Positions 58,295-64,000 of a stretch of 64,000 nt of DNA are shown here, piece after piece. Each line of letters opens with the position of its first letter. Positions within the stretch are counted from its first letter, which is position 1. The position numbers were made by a program, and so were the translations under genes. The notes under the pieces were generated by a model. The model saw only the letters and a program-made list of their open reading frames with translations, was not told the DNA's origin and ran no database searches. The stretch is from NCBI RefSeq assembly GCF_036320965.1, contig NC_092289.1:20318278-20382277 (forward strand), written 5' to 3'. Origin of the DNA: Panulirus ornatus. Lineage: Eukaryota > Arthropoda > Malacostraca > Decapoda > Palinuridae.

Positions 58295-59218
58295 CAACAT
58301 GGAATTCGCTTCCCCTCCACCTCCTAACCCGCTCCACCTCCCTCTGTCTGCCCCCCTCCCCCAGCTCCCCGCCTCCAGGCCACATGAGAGGGACCCGGTC
58401 CCCAAGGTGGAACACCAGACCAGGAGCCACAACCCTCCTCCCCCCCAACCCCCTTCACCCCGTGGAAACTTTTTCCCCCTCCCCCCCTTTTTATCCCCCT
58501 CCCTCCCCCCCCCCCCCAACCATCGACCTTTTAAACATTCCTAGAGTGATTGTGGCCAGGGAGGGAGGAGACGGGTCCAGGGAGTGAGGACGGACGGACA
58601 GCCCCCCCTTACAGGAGGCGTCTTTTATTTCTTCTGGCTGCCGAGGAAATTAGGAGTGGGGGAAGGGTGAAAGGAAGGAAGGGGGAGAGGGGCGACGAGG
58701 AGAAAGGGAGAGGAGGGAGGAGGGAGGGGCGACGATGCCCCTCTGTAGCTACAGCCAGCCTGACCTCACAGGTGGCGGGGAGGAGCAGGTGTGTAGGGAG
58801 TGGGTAGGTCTGTCTCCACCCTCCTTATCACACTCATATTATTCTCCCTCCCTCCCTTTGCATTCCGGAAATCACCACCCTCTCCCTCCCTCCCTCCCTC
58901 CCTTCCTGTTCCATCTCCTGGTCCTTCCCCTCTGACCGCCCCCGTTCCATCATCCCTCTCTCGCATCTTCAAAAATGTTTCGCGGTATACAACGGTGTTA
59001 TCATGTAGCTTCTAAATCAAAATTCCACCAAATTCTGAAATCTTAATTATTCGCGTCAGCTTGCAGAGCCTTTGGCCGCCTCGGCTCGCGGAATAGAGCA
59101 TCTAACTCTGAATCTAGAATCCTAATTCTCTTATTTAGTTAAGCTGAGGAGCTTATCTGGGCTTCGCCGTGCCTCATTCTTCCCCTGTGTACGTTTCTGT
59201 TGTTATCGGTTCCTCTTT

Positions 59219-59220
<2 letters not shown>
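58292..59220. other. low-copy sequence, no gene recognised
   Basis: C-rich then mixed sequence with CCCT runs at 58847-58905. No domain was recognised. Confidence 0.4.

Positions 59221-59222
<2 letters not shown>

Positions 59223-59262
<40 letters not shown>
59223..59262. repeat. (GT)n microsatellite
   Basis: A perfect GT run. Confidence 0.95.
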
Positions 59263-59268
<6 letters not shown>

Positions 59269-59355
59269 AAGGCCTGTGGGTGGTGTGTGGACAGCTGAGC
59301 GTTGCAGTGGAAATTCAAGATACGAACGAATTACCGGTGAGAAATAGGAGTTAAA

Positions 59356-59358
<3 letters not shown>

Positions 59359-59439
<81 letters not shown>
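59359..59439. repeat. (CT)n microsatellite
   Basis: A perfect CT run of about 80 bp. Confidence 0.95.
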
Positions 59440-59443
<4 letters not shown>

Positions 59444-59679
59444 TATATGTAACGTATTCACAGGGGGTCATTACAACCACACACTAGCCTCCCTTTCTTT
59501 AGCGCGCCAACGTAAACAACGGCTGGAAACAGCCCCAGTCCTCGGGGCTCTGTTCCCCCCCCGCTAGGGTAAACATGTTGCCAAAACACCACCTTGAACG
59601 CGGGCAAACAGGATACAGAGAATAAGTCTCCCTCCCTCCCGCCCCGCCTGCCTCCCTCCCTCTGCCGGTAATACAGAAC

Positions 59680-59960
59680 CAGATCAACGTTCCCTAATAC
59701 CAGGAAACCACCTCCCTAATACCAGGAAACCACCTCCCTTATACCAGGAAATTGCCCCCCTCCCCCTGATACTAGAGCCACCTTCCTCATACCAGTGGAC
59801 CTTCCTCGCTGATACCAGAGGTAGTTCATTCCCTGATACTAGATGGGGGCTATTTCTGGTGCCAGGTGAGGTATCCTGATATCAGACGAACTTCCCTGAT
59901 ACCAGAATATCTCTCCTTATACCACAATAGGCCTCCATGAACAGTTCCCCCAATACCGGA
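59680..59960. repeat. degenerate ~22-30 bp tandem repeat (ATACCAGGAAACC)
   Basis: TAATACCAGGAAACCACCTC units (23 bp) are clear at 59693-59755 and then decay into CTGATACCAGA-type units up to about 59960. Confidence 0.85.
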
Positions 59961-60105
59961 GCAGCCCCTTTAACCTAAAAACCACAGAAGTCTCCCCTTA
60001 TCTACCAAAACAGCTTTCCACTAACTGACGATAATACCGATTAAAAAAAGAAATAGAGTCTCGTAATAAAATAGTTATACCTCTTTTCGAGAACAGTCCT
60101 TCCTT

Positions 60106-60107
<2 letters not shown>

Positions 60108-60136
<29 letters not shown>
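60108..60136. repeat. (TA)n at the 5' end of the LINE
   Basis: A TA run that directly abuts the truncated 5' end of the retrotransposon. Confidence 0.93.
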
Positions 60137-60140
<4 letters not shown>

Positions 60141-60143
<3 letters not shown>

Positions 60144-61070
60144 AATGTAGGTTTGCGGCAGGGGTGTGTGATGTCTCCATGGTTGTTTAATTTGTTTATG
60201 GATGGGGTTGTTAGGGAGGTAAATGCAAGAGTTTTGGAAAGAGGTGCAAGTATGAAGTCTGTTGGGGATGAGAGAGCTTGGGAAGTGAGTCAGTTGTTGT
60301 TCGCTGATGATACAGCGCTGGTGGCTGATTCATGTGAGAAACTGCAGAAGCTGGTGACTGAGTTTGGTAAAGTGTGTGGAAGAAGAAAGTTAAGAGTAAA
60401 TGTGAATAAGAGCAAGGTTATTAGGTACAGTAGGGTTGAGGGTCAAGTCAATTGGGAGGTGAGTTTGAATGGAGAAAAACTGGAGGAAGTGAAGTGTTTT
60501 AGATATCTGGGAGTGGATCTGTCAGCGGATGGAACCATGGAAGCGGAAGTGGATCATAGGGTGGGGGAGGGGGCGAAAATTTTGGGAGCCTTGAAAAATG
60601 TGTGGAAGTCGAGAACATTATCTCGGAAAGCAAAAATGGGTATGTTTGAAGGAATAGTGGTTCCAACAATGTTGTATGGTTGCGAGGCGTGGGCTATGGA
60701 TAGAGTTGTGCGCAGGAGGATGGATGTGCTGGAAATGAGATGTTTGAGGACAATGTGTGGTGTGAGGTGGTTTGATCGAGTAAGTAACGTAAGGGTAAGA
60801 GAGATGTGTGGAAATAAAAAGAGCGTGGTTGAGAGAGCAGAAGAGGGTGTTTTGAAATGGTTTGGGCACATGGAGAGAATGAGTGAGGAAAGATTGACCA
60901 AGAGGATATATGTGTCGGAGGTGGAGGGAACGAGGAGAAGAGGGAGACCAAATTGGAGGTGGAAAGATGGAGTGAAAAAGATTTTGTGTGATCGGAGCCT
61001 GAACATGCAGGAGGGTGAAAGGAGGGCAAGGAATAGAGTGAATTGGAGCGATGTGGTATACAGGGGTTGA
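60141..61070 (+). CDS. reverse transcriptase, C-terminal fragment (LINE)
   Basis: 309 codons ending at TGA 61068-61070. The first codon taken here is GTG, because the true start lies in the lost 5' part. What is seen: GLRQGCVMSPWLFNL (residues 4-18) is the conserved block upstream of the active site. FADD (54-57) is the catalytic motif with both aspartates intact. NVNKSKV (87-93) and FRYLG (120-124) match the following RT blocks, and YGCEAW (179-184) lies in the thumb region. The C-terminus has GHMERM (242-247) and RRRGRPNWRWKD (265-276), common in non-LTR elements. The function in intact relatives is copying element RNA at the nicked target site. The clade is not resolved; RTE- or CR1-like elements share these motifs. 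There is no internal stop or frameshift, but the fragment lacks the endonuclease domain and the first RT blocks. Confidence 0.93.
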
Positions 61071-61359
<289 letters not shown>

Positions 61360-61477
61360 TACGCAGCCTGCCAAAAGTGAGTACAGTCCAGAAATAGATT
61401 CACCCAAAAATACTATATCGGCTTGTGTCCCGTAGATTAAACGCCAAAATAGCCACCCTCCTTCACACACCGTGCAC

Positions 61478-61850
61478 CAGAACCACCTCCCTACCATTTA
61501 CACAGTACCGAGGCAGCCTCCCTACCATTTACACAGTACTCAGGCAACATCCCTACCATTTACACAATACTCAGGCAACCTTCCCACCATTTACACAATA
61601 CCCAGGCAACCTCCCTACCATTTACACAATACTCAGGCAACCTTCCCACCATTTACACAATACCCAGGCAACATCCCTACCATTTACACAATACTCAGGC
61701 AACCTTCCCACCATTTACACAATACCCAGGCAACCTCCCTACCATTTACACAGTACCCAGGCAGCCTCCCTACCATTTACACAGTACCCAGGCAACCTCC
61801 CTACCATTTACGCAATACTCAGGCAACCTCCCTACCATTCACACAATACC
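61478..61850. repeat. 31-bp minisatellite, about 12 copies
   Basis: Unit core CCATTTACACARTAC with CAGGCAACCTCCCTA; exact 31-bp period. Variants CAACAT, CAACCT and CAGCCT are mixed, and CCTACC alternates with CCCACC in part of the array. Confidence 0.96.
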
Positions 61851-62065
61851 AAAACCTTCTGCCAAGCACAAGTGCAGTACATCAGAACATCTTCACAAAC
61901 CCAACATAAGATACATCAAGACGTCCTCCCTACACCACGTACAATACACAAACATCCTCCCTACCCTACGCACAATGCACAAACATCCTCCCTACCCCAC
62001 ATACGATACATCAAAACATCCTCCCAACCCCACATACGATACATCAAAACATCCTCCCAACTCTA
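61851..62065. repeat. degenerate continuation of the 31-bp array
   Basis: CATCCTCCCTACCCCACA and TACGATACATCAAAA units, with a period near 33 bp, look like older relatives of the 31-bp unit. Confidence 0.75.
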
Positions 62066-63233
62066 CAGCTTCCCTCCTCCATCCCTCTCGCGGATTATCC
62101 TTGGCGAATGTTCCGACTCTGGAGTCCAGCCCAGCCTGTAAACCCCAGATGCCCACACACACAGTGGCCCACCGGGAATGGAAATCCTGGAGGAGCGGAA
62201 TCTGCTGGAATTAATTCTCTTCCAGACTCCACCGGACTGGAAGACAAATGATCCTGTCTTATTTATTTTTTTTTTTGTGTGTGTGCTTCTTGTTTTTAGG
62301 TCAAGTTTGCTCCCATCTCTCTCTCCGTCTTAAGTACAATAAAGTTCGTGCAACTTAGTAACTTTGGTCACCTGACCTGTGTTTAAATGCCGTGTGTTGT
62401 AGACTTTGTTTTGACGTGTTCTTACGAACGTTTTGACGTGTATTCGTGGCACTGTTCAACCCGAGTGTTCGTTGACAGTTTTTGCAGGTGAGAGAAAAGT
62501 GCATCGACTCAAGGGAGAATAAAGCAGTGTTGGGGTTCGTCTCTTGCTCGTGGGGGGGAAAAATGTTTACTGAGTGATCGTCTGCATTAAGCAAGTGTCT
62601 TCAGTAACGTGGGAAAAACACTGAGGAAATATACGGGTTGATTTGCCGCAAGATGGGAGAGGAAAGGATTACAATCCTTCACGTCAGTTATGTTTGTGTT
62701 GTGAGGATAGCAAGAACACAAGCAACAAGTACGACAAAATAGAACAAAAGCATCACCTTCATTGTTGTCGTCATCAGCAGCAGAAGCAGCCAGCGAGGAC
62801 CTTAGCTAGCGCACACGGTTGCGACGTGCACGGGTTGCTACGGGGACAACACTTTGGCCACGAATTGATCTCAAGGACCTGAAGGAGTAAGGTAGGGGGG
62901 GCATCAGAGTCGGACGACAGGGTCGTGGTTATGCCCATAAACCTCCTCATCCCAGACCCAGGACGTTAAGGTAATTGATAAGGTTGATCGTCTGTGGGGT
63001 AATCAATTTCACATAACTGGGGTCCCCCCCCACCCCCCCTACTCGACATCTTGTAAGCTTGGGGGGGGGGATGGGTAGTGGAAGGAGACGACAATCTTCA
63101 AGAGATTTATTTTTAGAGGGAACAAATGCATCGCTGCAGGCGCGTGATCCAACCCCACGCAGAGAACTGAAGTGTTGGAGATGACAGATAGATAGACTCG
63201 GGCAGAGTCTCGCATGGCTAAGTCTGCAGTGCA

Positions 63234-63235
<2 letters not shown>
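62066..63235. other. low-copy sequence, no gene recognised
   Basis: About 1.2 kb with few repeats. A poly-T run (62260-62273), a polyadenylation-type AATAAA at 62338-62343, and C and G homopolymers near 63026-63070. Open frames are under 81 codons and show no domain. Confidence 0.4.

Positions 63236-63237
<2 letters not shown>

Positions 63238-63314
<77 letters not shown>
63238..63314. repeat. (CT)n microsatellite
   Basis: A perfect CT run of about 76 bp. Confidence 0.95.
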
Positions 63315-63317
<3 letters not shown>

Positions 63318-64000
63318 ACGCAGGTGTTGACATCAGAACCTCCGTGTAATTCTTGATCCCATTCCGACGAGACTTCCTCGGTGATCGCGTGGGATGCGTA
63401 TAATTAATTCCCAGCTGTGCTTGAGAACTCTTTCCGCCCAGGAAGATTCGTCTTTAAGAATTTTCCTCCGGAGTTTTTGCTGACAGCTAAACCAAGGGCC
63501 TCTCTCGCCAGGCATGGCAGCCCAGCCCAGCCCAGCCCCGCCGCCTGTAGAACAGATCCCGCGTGTGTTTGTCGCCTTTCAGGAAAACCTCACATCCGCT
63601 TCAGGCAGCGGCACCACCGTCTTGCGATTCCCTCCGCCACCACCGCCGGCGACGCTGAAGTTTACCAGGTGGACGCACTCCTGAAAGCCCTCCTTCAGCG
63701 CGCGTCAGACGGCATATCTAATCATTAGTCCAGTGCGGCCGGTGCCTTTTTACGCATGTTGATGACCGGGACGCACCGAGCGCGTAAGAAGTCGGGAGAG
63801 GGAGAAGGGGAGGAGGTGGATACGCCGCTGGCATTTAGCACAGCCATTACCCTGCCAACTAGCCATTAGCGTGCTGGAGTACGGTTGGTTGGCGAGGCTC
63901 CCAACCATCCACCTCAGCCAGGCAGACCCCAAAACTATTCCCCGTTGCTCTAACACGACTGTCCAGCGAGGCCGAGTGGCCAGGCTTCTCCTCCTCCTCC
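63315..64000. other. low-copy sequence with one acceptor-like site
   Basis: A well-formed splice-acceptor-like sequence (GTCGCCTTTCAG, ending at 63582) is followed by two open frames. One runs to a stop at 63726-63728. No matching strong donor or known domain was recognised. The window ends in a CTC tract. Confidence 0.3.

Overview
The window looks like intergenic or intronic DNA from an arthropod, most likely a decapod crustacean. Three things point that way. Long dinucleotide microsatellites are extremely dense, with about 35 long (GA/CT)n tracts plus many (GT/CA)n and (TA)n tracts. Dozens of unrelated minisatellites lie between them. A non-LTR retrotransposon and a SINE-like repeat belong to a sequence type I associate with decapod genomes; that association is from memory and was not searched. 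No prokaryotic gene organisation is present and no complete host gene can be recognised.

Layout. 1-10 kb: microsatellites, a 21-bp minisatellite (2.04-2.34 kb), degenerate CTGG and CTAC arrays, and a four-copy 18-bp repeat (8.4 kb). 10-13 kb: an 18/19-bp HpaI-site minisatellite (10.91-11.79 kb) and a 22-bp minisatellite (12.42-12.82 kb). 13-28 kb: mostly low-copy DNA broken by SSRs and degenerate 30-70 bp tandem repeats, with a second 21-bp-family array at 23.76 kb. 28-32 kb: a 10-bp minisatellite with 40/80-bp higher-order structure, a SINE-like element on the minus strand (30.62-30.86 kb) and a 100-bp tandem repeat. 32-47 kb: SSRs, 28-, 29- and 30-bp arrays, and two short splice-flanked segments that could be exons (42.1 and 44.9 kb). 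47-53 kb: a 14-copy 47-bp minisatellite and several degenerate arrays. 53-60 kb: mostly low-copy sequence with SSRs and a 53-bp array. 60.1-61.3 kb: a 5'-truncated LINE whose remaining reverse transcriptase frame (309 codons) is open. 61.5-62.1 kb: a 31-bp array. 62-64 kb: low-copy sequence.

The only convincing protein-coding sequence is the LINE reverse transcriptase fragment. Other long open frames are by-products of repeats: dinucleotide tracts have no stop codons, and tandem repeats that are stop-free in a frame stay open along the array.

The most informative structure is the relation between the two retroelements. The SINE-like repeat (minus strand) and the LINE (plus strand) share a 3' tail: 24 of 29 bases are identical in the core, and each continues into an A-rich tract and then (TA)n. 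Each element is also bracketed by (TA)n on both sides. This is what a SINE mobilised by its partner LINE would look like. The other notable pattern is one 21-bp minisatellite family found at six separate places in 64 kb.
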